Assembly (NCBI RefSeq): GCF_030150205.1
Contig: NZ_JASLGT010000028.1
Coordinates: 25,009 to 89,008 of the forward strand
From: Niabella sp.
GTDB taxonomy: Bacteria; Bacteroidota; Bacteroidia; Chitinophagales; Chitinophagaceae
DNA: 64,000 bases
Reading direction: 5' to 3'
Part shown: positions 43,915 through 52,274 of the stretch, piece after piece
How positions within the stretch are numbered: the first letter of the stretch is position 1
Layout: every line of letters starts with the position of its first letter
Notes under the pieces: model-generated
The model's database searches: none
The model's input: only the letters and a program-made list of their open reading frames with translations
What the model was told of the DNA's origin: nothing
Program-made: the position numbers and the translations under genes

Positions 43915-44767
43915 CTGGAAAACGTTCTGGACAAGGGCTTTTACCGCGCTGATCTTTGTGGCGGTAATGATGGCCGGATTGCTTTATAATGAATGGAGCT
44001 TTTTGATATTGATCAGCCTGATCCATTTTGGTTGCTGGTGGGAATACCTGCAGCTGATCGAAAAGATTTTTGGTGTTTCGTTTCATCCTTATATGAAGCT
44101 TGGCTTCTGTTTAACCGGCTACCATTTGCTGCTGCTTTGCTGCGGATCGCTGCAGCTATCCGGTTATACCCTCGACGCCAGCTTTTCATTGCCGTTCCTG
44201 CTGGCAGGACTGGTATTGCTGGTTGTTGGAATGTTCCGGCAACGCATTCATGTAAAGGCGCTGTGCGCGGCAGCCCTGGGTTTTATTTATATTTCCCTGA
44301 GCTGGGCGTTGTTATTATCGCTGCGGTATACAACAGAAATCAATATTATGAAAGATGCGTTGCCGAGCGGCCTGTCCGGTTTCCTTATCCCCATCTTGCT
44401 GATCGTAGCCATATGGATCAATGATACCTGTGCCTACCTGGTGGGGTCGATGATCGGGAAAACGCCTTTTTCAGTGATCTCTCCCAAAAAAACAATGGAA
44501 GGCACTATTGGTGGTATGCTGCTTTGTGTAGCGGCGATTACCCTCATCCTCCAATACTGGTTTCAATGGCCGGTGCTGCTGGGTATCTCGCTCATTGCAG
44601 CCATTGCCGGAACTGCCGGAGACCTGCTGGAATCGAAGCTGAAACGGATGGCCGGTGTAAAGGACAGCGGCCATATTATGCCCGGGCACGGAGGCTTTAT
44701 GGACCGTTTCGATTCCCTGCTGGTGGCCATCCCTTTTGTATGGCTGTTCCTTCTTTTTTTCAGATAA
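43904..44767 (+). CDS. cdsA: phosphatidate cytidylyltransferase
   Basis: 287 residues with eight predicted helices. The CDP-diglyceride synthetase signature is complete: FSVISPKKTMEGTIGGML near 183, and AGDLLESKLKRMAGVKDSGHIMPGHGGFMDRFDSLLVAIPF near 240-280, the S-x-x-K-R-x-x-x-K-D-x-x-x-x-x-P-G-H-G-G-x-x-D-R-x-D pattern. The enzyme makes CDP-diacylglycerol from phosphatidic acid and CTP in the inner membrane, the branch point of phospholipid synthesis. Its start overlaps the CPBP gene. Confidence 0.95.
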   Translation: MAFNWKTFWTRAFTALIFVAVMMAGLLYNEWSFLILISLIHFGCWWEYLQLIEKIFGVSFHPYMKLGFCLTGYHLLLLCCGSLQLSGYTLDASFSLPFLLAGLVLLVVGMFRQRIHVKALCAAALGFIYISLSWALLLSLRYTTEINIMKDALPSGLSGFLIPILLIVAIWINDTCAYLVGSMIGKTPFSVISPKKTMEGTIGGMLLCVAAITLILQYWFQWPVLLGISLIAAIAGTAGDLLESKLKRMAGVKDSGHIMPGHGGFMDRFDSLLVAIPFVWLFLLFFR

Positions 44768-45051
44768 GAAGACCTGTCGATGTTGACACCTGGCAGGATG
44801 CATCCACGCATTAACAACCTCCTGGTGTATTTACGATCATCAGCGCCGTCTTCTGAGGAAAGCAGCTAATGAACGGCTGGCCCGCGTCGAAGAACACCAT
44901 CCGTTTCTGTTGTAATGGATTCCGTTGGTACAGCTGGCTTCCTTCCTGGGGAGTGGCCCGTGAAATCCTGAGCCGTCTGCAAAGCCGGAGACATAACCGT
45001 TCCTGACCGTTTTTTGTGATAATTGTCACACCATTTTTTCTCCCGGCGTTA
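44768..45051. other. intergenic region without recognised gene
   Basis: Between cdsA and the SnoaL-like gene. The only open frame of note (minus strand, 44811-45104) has an odd composition rich in Arg, Gln and Cys and matches no family I know; it also runs over the next promoter. I see no terminator of the usual kind after cdsA. Confidence 0.4.
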
Positions 45052-45059
45052 TAGCTTTG
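45052..45059 (+). promoter_or_regulatory. possible -7 element of the SnoaL-like gene
   Basis: TAGCTTTG fits TAnnTTTG and lies 24 bp before the ATG at 45083. A TTG at 45023-45025 is 26 bp upstream, somewhat farther than usual. Confidence 0.45.
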
Positions 45060-45082
45060 TAATTCTATTAAAATAACACAGT

Positions 45083-45427
45083 ATGAATCACAACGCAGCA
45101 ACAATTGTATCCCAATTTATTGAGAATCTCAACAACGAAAATTTTTCAGATGCAAGAAACGCACTACATGATGATTTTGTATTTGAAGGCGTGCTGGGAA
45201 GAAGGGAAGGGGCAGACCTTTACATAAAGGAAATGTCAAAAATGAAGCTGAAATACGAAGTGCAGCAATCTTTTGAAGCCGGTGCGGAGATCAGTCTCTG
45301 GTACCTGATCGATATGGGCGGCAAAAAGATCCTGTCATCCGGCTGGTATCATACGGATGGCGGAAGGATCCGGTCACTGAAAGTGGTCTTTGATCCGCGC
45401 CCGCTACTGGATTCCGGACAGCAATAA
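45083..45427 (+). CDS. SnoaL-like / NTF2-fold protein
   Basis: 114 residues, cytoplasmic. VSQFIENLNNENFSDARNALHDDFVFEGVLGRREGADLYIKEM is the first helix pair and strand of an NTF2-like barrel, with the F-x-x-x-L-x-x-D-x-x-F rhythm common in SnoaL-type proteins. ILSSGWYHTDGGRIRSLKVVFDPRP forms the last strands. The cavity may bind a small molecule; no catalytic residues are assigned. It is a single gene with its own likely promoter. Confidence 0.8.
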   Translation: MNHNAATIVSQFIENLNNENFSDARNALHDDFVFEGVLGRREGADLYIKEMSKMKLKYEVQQSFEAGAEISLWYLIDMGGKKILSSGWYHTDGGRIRSLKVVFDPRPLLDSGQQ

Positions 45428-45482
45428 GGACAACCGATGACGGAAGACAGCCTTATCTTTTGGAACCGGGCTCATCCGATCC

Positions 45483-46166
45483 TCATTTCCGGGAACGTTT
45501 TGATGCTTTAGGGCCGGGTTTGGAAGATCGCCGGACCAAAGGCCGGGCGGGGCCGTTCTTTACATCCGGTAGCCGGCGCTGTTTACCACCGGCCGCAGTT
45601 AAGAATGGTTTTTCAGAAAAGGGCATCACCGGCAATGCTTTCGCTTCTTCGCTTCCGGAAGCCATCACCGGGCCTGGTTGCGCCGGAACTTTAGGTGGGA
45701 ACTCCGGCTGGACGGGTGTTTCCGGGGCCTGGGGCACCGGAACTGCAATTGTTTGCCGGGCCAGTTGTGCTTCATAACCGGCCAGTTCCTGCAGGTCCGC
45801 GTCAATAATTCCGACGGCTGTTTCAGCGATCTGCAGCCTGTTTTCCAGTTTGATCAACAAGACGGGGTTGTATCGCAACAAGCGTGCCTCCAGTACCATA
45901 ACCTGGCTTTTAGCCAGGTCGCGTTTTAGCTTCGTCGTTACATCCGTGGGTGGTGCCTGGGTTAACGCCTGCTCATAACCATCGAGTACAGCTTGCTTCA
46001 CGTACCGCTCTGCCAGGGTTTTTTCAATGATTTTTCGATGGCGCTCAATCCTGCGTTCAAGAAAACCGATTTTTACGGTTAAGCTGGATTGTTGCTGTCG
46101 CAATGTTTCTTTTAGCAATGCGCAGTCCTGTATGGTATAAACCCGGTTTAAAGATAGTTTTGTCAT
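45483..46166 (-). CDS. coiled-coil protein with Pro-rich linker and basic tail, unknown function
   Basis: 227 residues, not recognised. Residues about 15-135 are predicted long helices or coiled coil (LKETLRQQQSSLTVKIGFLERRIERHRKIIEKTL and AVLDGYEQAL onward). Then comes a proline-rich linker (VPVPQAPETPVQPEFPPKVP, about 142-161), and the C-terminus is strongly basic, ending RRSSKPGPKASKRSRK. There is no signal peptide or membrane segment. The basic tail could bind nucleic acid. It is alone between the SnoaL-like gene and a 630-bp gap. Confidence 0.6.
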   Translation of the reverse strand: MTKLSLNRVYTIQDCALLKETLRQQQSSLTVKIGFLERRIERHRKIIEKTLAERYVKQAVLDGYEQALTQAPPTDVTTKLKRDLAKSQVMVLEARLLRYNPVLLIKLENRLQIAETAVGIIDADLQELAGYEAQLARQTIAVPVPQAPETPVQPEFPPKVPAQPGPVMASGSEEAKALPVMPFSEKPFLTAAGGKQRRLPDVKNGPARPLVRRSSKPGPKASKRSRK

Positions 46167-46799
46167 ATTGGTTGCTTTAAGATTAAAAAACAGGGGCTTT
46201 CGCTACCTAAATATAACAAAAAAAACGATAATATGAAACGGTGGGTTTTCTTTTAGGTGATTTTTAACGATGCTCCTGGCCCGGTTGTGATTGTATCAGA
46301 GGTTGTTATTTTGTGGCGCTGGGTTTTTGATAGGGAAGGTAAATCAATGCCGTAATGATAAACGCTTTCGATAAATAGGAAGATGTTATATGAAATTACC
46401 GCCGCCTGCAGTTTGGAGAGCCATGTGTTGCTTTATGTTAGAAGGGTGAGCGCCGCGCTGCGTCTTTGTTTGTCCCGGTCAATCGCACATGCTCCAGGTT
46501 GCATTTTTAGGGTTGGAAAGCTGCAGCGCAGCGTTGATCCCATAGGTAACCGGCAGCGACAGTTATGAAGGTGCAGTGCACCGGTAATAAGGCAAGGTTT
46601 AGATAACCAGCGCGCAGCGCATTGTCTCTTTGTTTTTATTTGATCCGGTGTAATAAGGGGTACCGATGGTCAGGACGTTTTATTTTGAAATGGCGTTTCT
46701 GATCTTCGACAACGATGCATACGGGCCTCAGCTTTTTCCTTCTTCGAAGCTTATCGGTGCCTGGTATTTGTGTTTTGTAATTTTCGGGACAGATTGCGG
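46167..46799. other. 630-bp gap with repeated GCGC-rich pieces
   Basis: No convincing gene. CTGCAGCGCAGCG (46520-46532) recalls GCGCCGCGCTGCG (46450-46462) and CAGCGCGCAGCGC (46609-46621), each followed by or near a TCTTTG(T) run (CGTCTTTGTTTG, TTGTCTCTTTGTTTTT). GGTGCAGTGCACC (46569-46581) is a near-perfect palindrome. These point to short interspersed repeats or a structured transcript rather than protein. No known RNA family is recognised. Confidence 0.4.
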
Positions 46800-48122
46800 T
46801 TAGATCCTTGCCCGGTTTTTCAGTTCCAGGTATTTGTTGATGGTGTTCACCGTAAGCTGCTGGGGTGTGGTAAGAATGCCCAGGATACCGTTCTGTTGCA
46901 GCTCCTTGATCATTTGCCGCTTTTCAAATGCAAACTTTTCGGCAATGGTTTTGATATATACTTCTTCGAGATTGGTAGCGGTCGATTCGATCAGCCCTTT
47001 GATGGCCGTGTTTTCAAAGATCACTACCAGCAGCAGGTGATAGTGGGCCATTTTTTTTAAAGCGGGCATTTCCCGCTGCAGGCTTTCCATGGATTCAAAA
47101 TTGGTGAACAGCACCAGCAGGCTGCGGCTGTTGATCTTGTTGCGGATAACCGTATACAGTTTTTCGTAGTCGGCTTCCAGGAAGCGGGTCTCCTGTTGAT
47201 ACAGGGTTTCGAGGATCCGGCTGATATGTCCCGGACGCTTGTCCGCAGGTACAAAGCTATCCAGGTTTTCGGCAAACGTAATCAGGCCGGCTTTATCCTG
47301 TTTTACCAGGGAGATGTTCGAAAGTACCAGGGAGGCATTGATGGCATAATCCAGCAGGGTCATGCCTTCGAAAGGCATTTTCATCACCCGGCCTTTATTG
47401 ATGATGCAGAATACCTGCTGGCTTCTTTCATCCGTGTAATTATTAACCATGATATTGCCCTTACGGCCGGTGGCTTTCCAGTTGATGGTGCGGTAGTCAT
47501 CGCCGCGTACATATTCTTTAATATGCTCAAACTCCATACTATGCCCTAACCGGGGCGAACGTTTTATCCCGGCGTCCTGCAGCCGGTTACTGATGGCCAG
47601 CAGCTGGAACCGGCGCATTTGTACAAAGGAAGGATATACCCTGGTGGTTTTTTGTGCGGGAATGGTAAACTTCCGGGTCACCAGCCGCAGCGGGGCGGTA
47701 ACAAACACCCGGATGTCATGAAAAATGTATGTACCCCGGGTGAGCGGCGTAACCTCATAGTGAATATCGGTTCCCTGGTTGCCGGCTAATGATCCATGAC
47801 GGATCCAGTTCCGGTCCTGGAACTGGGCCGGCAGTTCATCGATAATAGAGAAGGAAACCGGATGCGGATAATTGTTGAATAAATGCAGGGTGATCCTGTT
47901 TGCATCTCCAATACTCAAACGGTCCGGAGTGGTGCGTGTGGCAATGATACCGTTCCGTTTACGGTACACCAGCAACGCATCTGCCAGCACAACCACACCA
48001 AGAAATAACAGCAGCAGCGAAGCCATGCCGTAAAGCTGCGGTATAAAATAGCTGGCAATAAAGCATAATGCCAGCGCACCGCCGATATAGTAAACGATCT
48101 TATTGAGGTAAAAGGATTGCAA
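46800..48122 (-). CDS. DUF58 domain protein
   Basis: 440 residues with two N-terminal membrane helices (YYIGGALALCFIASYFI, then SLLLLFLGVVVLADALLVY). FEHIKEYVRGDDYRTINWKATGRKGNIMVNNYTDERSQQVF near 200-240 is the DUF58 signature, leading into a von Willebrand A-like fold (GMTLLDYAINASLVLSNI). The start is a TTG at 48122; no ATG is available. DUF58 proteins pair with MoxR ATPases, which are thought to act on them as chaperones. It is the last gene of the operon running from 52160. Confidence 0.88.
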   Translation of the reverse strand: MQSFYLNKIVYYIGGALALCFIASYFIPQLYGMASLLLLFLGVVVLADALLVYRKRNGIIATRTTPDRLSIGDANRITLHLFNNYPHPVSFSIIDELPAQFQDRNWIRHGSLAGNQGTDIHYEVTPLTRGTYIFHDIRVFVTAPLRLVTRKFTIPAQKTTRVYPSFVQMRRFQLLAISNRLQDAGIKRSPRLGHSMEFEHIKEYVRGDDYRTINWKATGRKGNIMVNNYTDERSQQVFCIINKGRVMKMPFEGMTLLDYAINASLVLSNISLVKQDKAGLITFAENLDSFVPADKRPGHISRILETLYQQETRFLEADYEKLYTVIRNKINSRSLLVLFTNFESMESLQREMPALKKMAHYHLLLVVIFENTAIKGLIESTATNLEEVYIKTIAEKFAFEKRQMIKELQQNGILGILTTPQQLTVNTINKYLELKNRARI

Positions 48123-48180
48123 GATCAGCGCTGATTTTTTAAAATTTGGAACTTGAGATTTAGTATTTAAAATTTAGCAT

Positions 48181-49158
48181 TTATCGCGGTATTTCCAGTC
48201 CGTTGATCATTTGTTTAATGATCTCGTTCTCTGTAATACCCTCCATTTCTTTTTCGGGCGACAGGATGATGCGGTGTCTTAAAACAGGCGCTGCTACTGC
48301 CAATACATCATCGGGCGTAACAAAATCCCTGCCGCTGATGGCCGCCATCGCCTTGGAGGCATTCATGATCGACAGGGAAGCCCGGGGCGAAGCGCCCAGG
48401 TAAATGGCCTTGTTATTCCGCGTCTGATGTACCAGCTTTGCAATAAAGCCTAAGAGCTTTTCCTCGATGATGATCGCTTTTACCTGCTGCCGTAGCTCAT
48501 TGATCTGGGCGCCGGTTAATGCCTGCCGGATACTGTCCAGCGGATGCTGGTTGCCCAGCTGATGAAACCGGCTGAGGATCTGCAGCTCTTCTTCTTCCGT
48601 GGGGTAAGGCACTTGAATTTTAAAAAGAAACCGGTCCAGCTGGGCTTCGGGCAGGCGGTAAGTTCCCTCCTGCTCAATGGGGTTTTGCGTGGCGATGACC
48701 ATAAAGGGGGCATCCATGGTATAGGTTTTCCCATCTACAGAAACCTGCCGTTCTTCCATTACTTCAAGCAACGCCGCCTGTGTTTTGGCCGGAGCACGGT
48801 TAATTTCATCCACCAAAACGATATTGCCAAATACGGGCCCTTTCTTGAATTCGAAGCGCGCATCTGCGGGATTAAATACGGGCGTACCAATGACATCGGA
48901 AGGCATCAGGTCCGGAGTAAACTGGATGCGGGAAAAAATAGCATTTACAGACCGTGCAACCAGTTTGGCCGTAAGCGTTTTGGCCACCCCGGGCACCCCC
49001 TGTATCAGCACATGCCCGTCCGCCAGCAATGCAGTGATGATCAGCCGTACCATTTCATCCTGGCCAATAATGATTTTTTTAATTTCATCGGTGATCTTCA
49101 TGACCGCCTGGTTGAGGTCGCTTAGATTGACACGGTTTTCAAAAATCGGTTCTTCCAT
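48181..49158 (-). CDS. MoxR-family AAA+ ATPase
   Basis: 325 residues. Walker A at GVPGVAKTLTAKLVA (about 55-69), Walker B at NIVLVDEINRAPAKTQAALLEVMEERQVSVDG (about 115-145), FMVIATQNPIEQEGTYRLPEAQLDRFLFK (sensor 1) and the C-terminal lid with YLGASPRASLSIMNASKAMA. This is the MRP subfamily that accompanies DUF58 proteins. MoxR ATPases remodel or activate VWA-domain partners, and the neighbouring DUF58 gene is the natural one. Gaps to its neighbours are 58 bp (DUF58) and 11 bp (DUF4350). Confidence 0.93.
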   Translation of the reverse strand: MEEPIFENRVNLSDLNQAVMKITDEIKKIIIGQDEMVRLIITALLADGHVLIQGVPGVAKTLTAKLVARSVNAIFSRIQFTPDLMPSDVIGTPVFNPADARFEFKKGPVFGNIVLVDEINRAPAKTQAALLEVMEERQVSVDGKTYTMDAPFMVIATQNPIEQEGTYRLPEAQLDRFLFKIQVPYPTEEEELQILSRFHQLGNQHPLDSIRQALTGAQINELRQQVKAIIIEEKLLGFIAKLVHQTRNNKAIYLGASPRASLSIMNASKAMAAISGRDFVTPDDVLAVAAPVLRHRIILSPEKEMEGITENEIIKQMINGLEIPR

Positions 49159-49169
49159 GTATATTGTTT

Positions 49170-50390
49170 TTAGATGCTCTTATAAAATTTTTCAATGTTC
49201 GCCTGTAACAGGATCAGGTCCGAATCTGAAATAACCCCTTCCCTGCTGACCTGTTTGATTTGATAAACAATGGCCGTTACCAGGGCCGTATCTGCCCCGC
49301 TTTTATCGCTTACTTCCCGGACAAAGGCTTCATTCAGTTCTTTTGAAAAGATATGATATTTATTGCGCAGATGTTCCAGGAAGTAGGCGCTCATTTTTTG
49401 GGCCAGGTTGGTATTGTCTTTTTTATCGTAATAAAGCAGCCCCATGGTTTTTACAAAATCCAGTGTGTCGTTTTTGGGGGGAGCTATCCGGGGAATGAAA
49501 CGTTGTCGCCGCCGCATTTCGAGCAAGGCGAAGGTCAGCAGCAGCAACAGTGCCAGTAAGATCCCGGCACGGAATGATTTCTGTTTCATAATGGCTCCAA
49601 ACCAGCCGCTGTTGCGGTTTTTACCATAGCCTCTTTTGCGGTAGTATTCATCCCAGACGATCGTATGGATATTAGCGGGGATCATTGAAAACACCTGGCT
49701 GAAGTATTCCATGTTGTTTTGATACAACAGAAAGTAATTGCTGAAACTTAACGGGGATAAATGTATGAACAACCGGCCTCTTCCTTTTTTCAGTTGAATG
49801 AAATTGGCCCGTCCATCATGCCCCCTCCCAAGAATGCGGGTGGTGCTTTTGTCCGTTCGTACAAAATATCCTTCGAGTGCTACCCCGGGATAGCGGGTAG
49901 CATAGGTTTTTGGAAAAGGAACCGAATCCAGTTCCACGCGCATGGTATCCGGGCCGTAGTCGGCAAAAGGGTATGACAAGGTGGCCCCAATGCTGGCCCT
50001 GCCATCGATCAGGCGCTCCAGTTCCTCTCCGGGACGGAAACAGCTGATAAAGGCTGAATTGCCTTTTTCAATAAAACGCAATAAAGCATCCAGCTCATAA
50101 CCGGATATTTCAAATTGAGGCCCGATGCTGATAAAAAAACGCCCCGGAATCCCCCGGTTTAGCAGCGTATCCTGCAGGAAATTTTTTGTATTAGAAACGA
50201 GGCGGGCTTGCGGGAAGAACTGTTTCATGCCCTGGTACGCCACATAAGTGCCGTAAGGATTCTTGTCTTCTTTTTTTAAGGAAACAAAGGTGCTGACCGG
50301 TTTGGCCGTTTTTGTCTCCGTTCGTGCGAACAGGAAAAGAACGACGATAATCAGCAAAAGAAGCAAGAGATATGGACTGTATTTTTTCAA
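49170..50390 (-). CDS. DUF4350 domain membrane protein
   Basis: 406 residues. One hydrophobic helix at the N-terminus (YLLLLLLIIVVLFLFARTET) and a second near 275 (FRAGILLALLLLLTFALLEMRRRQR). Between them lies the DUF4350 domain, starting with EDKNPYGTYVAYQGMKQFFPQARLVSN. The C-terminal cytoplasmic part carries helices (YYDKKDNTNLAQKMSAYFLEHLRNKY). Start is a TTG at 50390. The domain may be a ThuA-like or GATase-like fold facing the periplasm. It is constant in DUF58/MoxR operons of Bacteroidota; function unknown. Confidence 0.85.
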   Translation of the reverse strand: MKKYSPYLLLLLLIIVVLFLFARTETKTAKPVSTFVSLKKEDKNPYGTYVAYQGMKQFFPQARLVSNTKNFLQDTLLNRGIPGRFFISIGPQFEISGYELDALLRFIEKGNSAFISCFRPGEELERLIDGRASIGATLSYPFADYGPDTMRVELDSVPFPKTYATRYPGVALEGYFVRTDKSTTRILGRGHDGRANFIQLKKGRGRLFIHLSPLSFSNYFLLYQNNMEYFSQVFSMIPANIHTIVWDEYYRKRGYGKNRNSGWFGAIMKQKSFRAGILLALLLLLTFALLEMRRRQRFIPRIAPPKNDTLDFVKTMGLLYYDKKDNTNLAQKMSAYFLEHLRNKYHIFSKELNEAFVREVSDKSGADTALVTAIVYQIKQVSREGVISDSDLILLQANIEKFYKSI

Positions 50391-50404
50391 GCGATCAGTT
50401 CTGA

Positions 50405-51190
50405 TTAAAGTTTTTGTTTCAGTTGCTGGAACGTATTGTTTATTTTCTGATACATGTTTTCGGTAATATCAAATAACCCGTACCAGCTGTACTCATAATG
50501 ACGGGTTGCCATAAAGAAATCATCATAGTAACTGCTGGAGCGCATTTGAAGCATGTATTCAAAATTTGTCTTATCGGGCAAAAAATGGATCAGCTGCCGG
50601 TCCGAAAGCTTTTTTAAAAGCTCAAGGTATTGCAGGCGGATGGCCAGCCGGTAGTTATTTTGCTGCAGGGCCTGGCGAATGGCCGCTGCGTAATCGATGG
50701 AGAAAATATCCTGATGCTCCTCCGTTACTGCGGGCGTATGAACCGACGTGCTTTTTTTCCGGAATAAAATAAAGTTATGGGAGGCGAGGTACCAGATCAG
50801 CAGCCCTATAAAAACAGCGATGGCGATATAGGGCAGTACTTTAAAGAATGCTACCCAACCGCGGGCTGGGGTATGCGGATTTCCTTCTTCCTGTATGTCC
50901 TTATGGGTAAGGCCGGTTTTTACATAATGAAAATCGGCATCTTCCTGTAGCTTTTGGGTAAAATGACCGGGCATCGGACGGATCGCGTTGGTTTCGTGTT
51001 CAAAACTTTCCACCGGATCAAAGCTTGCCTCGGTTTCATTATCGGATTCTTCTGTGACGACTACGCTGTTTGCAGAAGAATCCGGGGCCGCAACCACGGT
51101 TTCCTTTTTCTCCTGGCCCATGCCGGGGGTACCGATCAGCAGCAGCCCGCAACAGGCCAGGCGGAATATGGTCCGGATGCAATTATGCAT
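50405..51190 (-). CDS. DUF4129-type membrane protein
   Basis: 261 residues from the ATG at 51190; it overlaps the end of the SpoIIM-like gene by 8 bp, which suggests translational coupling, and AAAGGAGG within that gene's end sits 12 bp before the ATG as a rare clear Shine-Dalgarno. It has a signal-like start (IFRLACCGLLLIGTPGMGQE), an acidic linker, one membrane helix (VLPYIAIAVFIGLLIWYLAS, about 118-137), and a cytoplasmic DUF4129-like tail with YRLAIRLQYLELLKKLSDRQLI and YEYSWYGLFDIT. Function unknown; part of the MoxR block. Confidence 0.78.
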   Translation of the reverse strand: MHNCIRTIFRLACCGLLLIGTPGMGQEKKETVVAAPDSSANSVVVTEESDNETEASFDPVESFEHETNAIRPMPGHFTQKLQEDADFHYVKTGLTHKDIQEEGNPHTPARGWVAFFKVLPYIAIAVFIGLLIWYLASHNFILFRKKSTSVHTPAVTEEHQDIFSIDYAAAIRQALQQNNYRLAIRLQYLELLKKLSDRQLIHFLPDKTNFEYMLQMRSSSYYDDFFMATRHYEYSWYGLFDITENMYQKINNTFQQLKQKL

Positions 51191-52160
51191 GGCTGGCTGG
51201 GTCCTCCTTTGCAATGTTGCCGGCCCGGCGGAACAGCTGAACCGGATAGATAATAAAGTACCAGATTACAAAAAGCACTGAGGCGGCTGTTATACATGTG
51301 GTAAGCCAGGAAGCGTTATTGTAGAGCCGGGTAAAAAGGCCTTCAAAAAAGGCGGCAATAATAAACGCCGGCAAAATTCCGATCATGATCTTAACGCCAT
51401 CTTTTGCACCTTCAGCAAACGCTTCCATGCGTTTTTTTGTACCGGGAAACAGGAAGCTTTTTCCTAAAATGAACCCGGCCGCACCGGCAAGGATAATAGC
51501 GGTGATTTCCAGGGTGCCGTGAACGAATACCACCAGCCAGAACTGTATACCCAGTCCCCTTGACGCAAATAGCTGATCAAAAATACCCATCATGGCGCCG
51601 GTTTCGGCCAGTTTATACATCGTGGGTACGCCACAAAAAATGCCGGAAACAAAAAAGAAAAAGGCTACGCGTATATTGTTGATCATGATGCCCAGCCAGC
51701 TCAGTACCGGGTTGCCGGTTTCATAAATGCCGAAGGGATTCCCATCAGCAATATTATCCAGGGTCTTTTGTACATAGTTATCTCCAAAGAAATTATTGGC
51801 GAGCTCCGGGTCCTTTGCTGCAATAAAAAAAGCCAGCAGGAAAAAAACGGTAAACAACACAAGGGCAAATAAAATGGTCCTGCGATGCTTGTAAATGACC
51901 ATTGGTAATTCGTATTTCCAGAAATACGTGATCCGGCTGGATTCTTCCCGGTGGTTCTGATAAATGCTCAGGTACAGGTCGGAGGCCTGTTTATTCAGGT
52001 ACTGCGTGGTTTTACTGGTAGGATAAAACGTTTTGGCATAGGCCAGATCATCTACCAGCTGGGTAAAAGCCCGGGCCTGCTCATCGGGAGCTTCCGGAGG
52101 TTCCTGTTGGTTTTTCTGCCAGCGGTCTTTGTTTTTCTTAATAAACAGTGCTTCTCTCAA
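51183..52160 (-). CDS. stage II sporulation protein M-like (SpoIIM/DUF95) membrane protein
   Basis: 325 residues if started at the TTG at 52160 (reading MREALFIKKNKDRWQ), which fits the family's usual beginning better than a TTG at 52178; no ATG exists. An N-terminal cytoplasmic helix bundle is followed by about six hydrophobic helices: ILFALVLFTVFFLLAFFIAA, VAFFFFVSGIFCGVPTMYKL, LVVFVHGTLEITAIILAGAAGFILG with the conserved HG-x-x-E, and IMIGILPAFIIAAFFEGL. It is the first gene of the operon SpoIIM-DUF4129-DUF4350-MoxR-DUF58. No role in sporulation is implied. Confidence 0.88.
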   Translation of the reverse strand: MREALFIKKNKDRWQKNQQEPPEAPDEQARAFTQLVDDLAYAKTFYPTSKTTQYLNKQASDLYLSIYQNHREESSRITYFWKYELPMVIYKHRRTILFALVLFTVFFLLAFFIAAKDPELANNFFGDNYVQKTLDNIADGNPFGIYETGNPVLSWLGIMINNIRVAFFFFVSGIFCGVPTMYKLAETGAMMGIFDQLFASRGLGIQFWLVVFVHGTLEITAIILAGAAGFILGKSFLFPGTKKRMEAFAEGAKDGVKIMIGILPAFIIAAFFEGLFTRLYNNASWLTTCITAASVLFVIWYFIIYPVQLFRRAGNIAKEDPASHA

Positions 52161-52274
52161 GCAAAAGATTTTTGCCAAAATACAATTTTTATTTAAGAAG
52201 AACCATTCTCTTCGCTAAATAATCGCACGGCATATAATAATTAAAGCGTATTTTGCCCGGTAAACACTTGCTCC

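Noticed and set aside
44811..45104. 97-codon minus-strand frame in the gap after cdsA
   Set aside because: Unusual composition, no motif, and it covers the likely promoter and start of the SnoaL-like gene.
46383..46568. 61-codon plus-strand frame
   Set aside because: Made of the GC-rich repeat pieces; Arg/Cys-rich nonsense composition.
52161..52274. TATTTTG sequences on both strands as promoters of the divergent RDD and SpoIIM units
   Set aside because: They are one base shorter than TAnnTTTG and such strings are frequent in AT-rich spacers; not listed as features.
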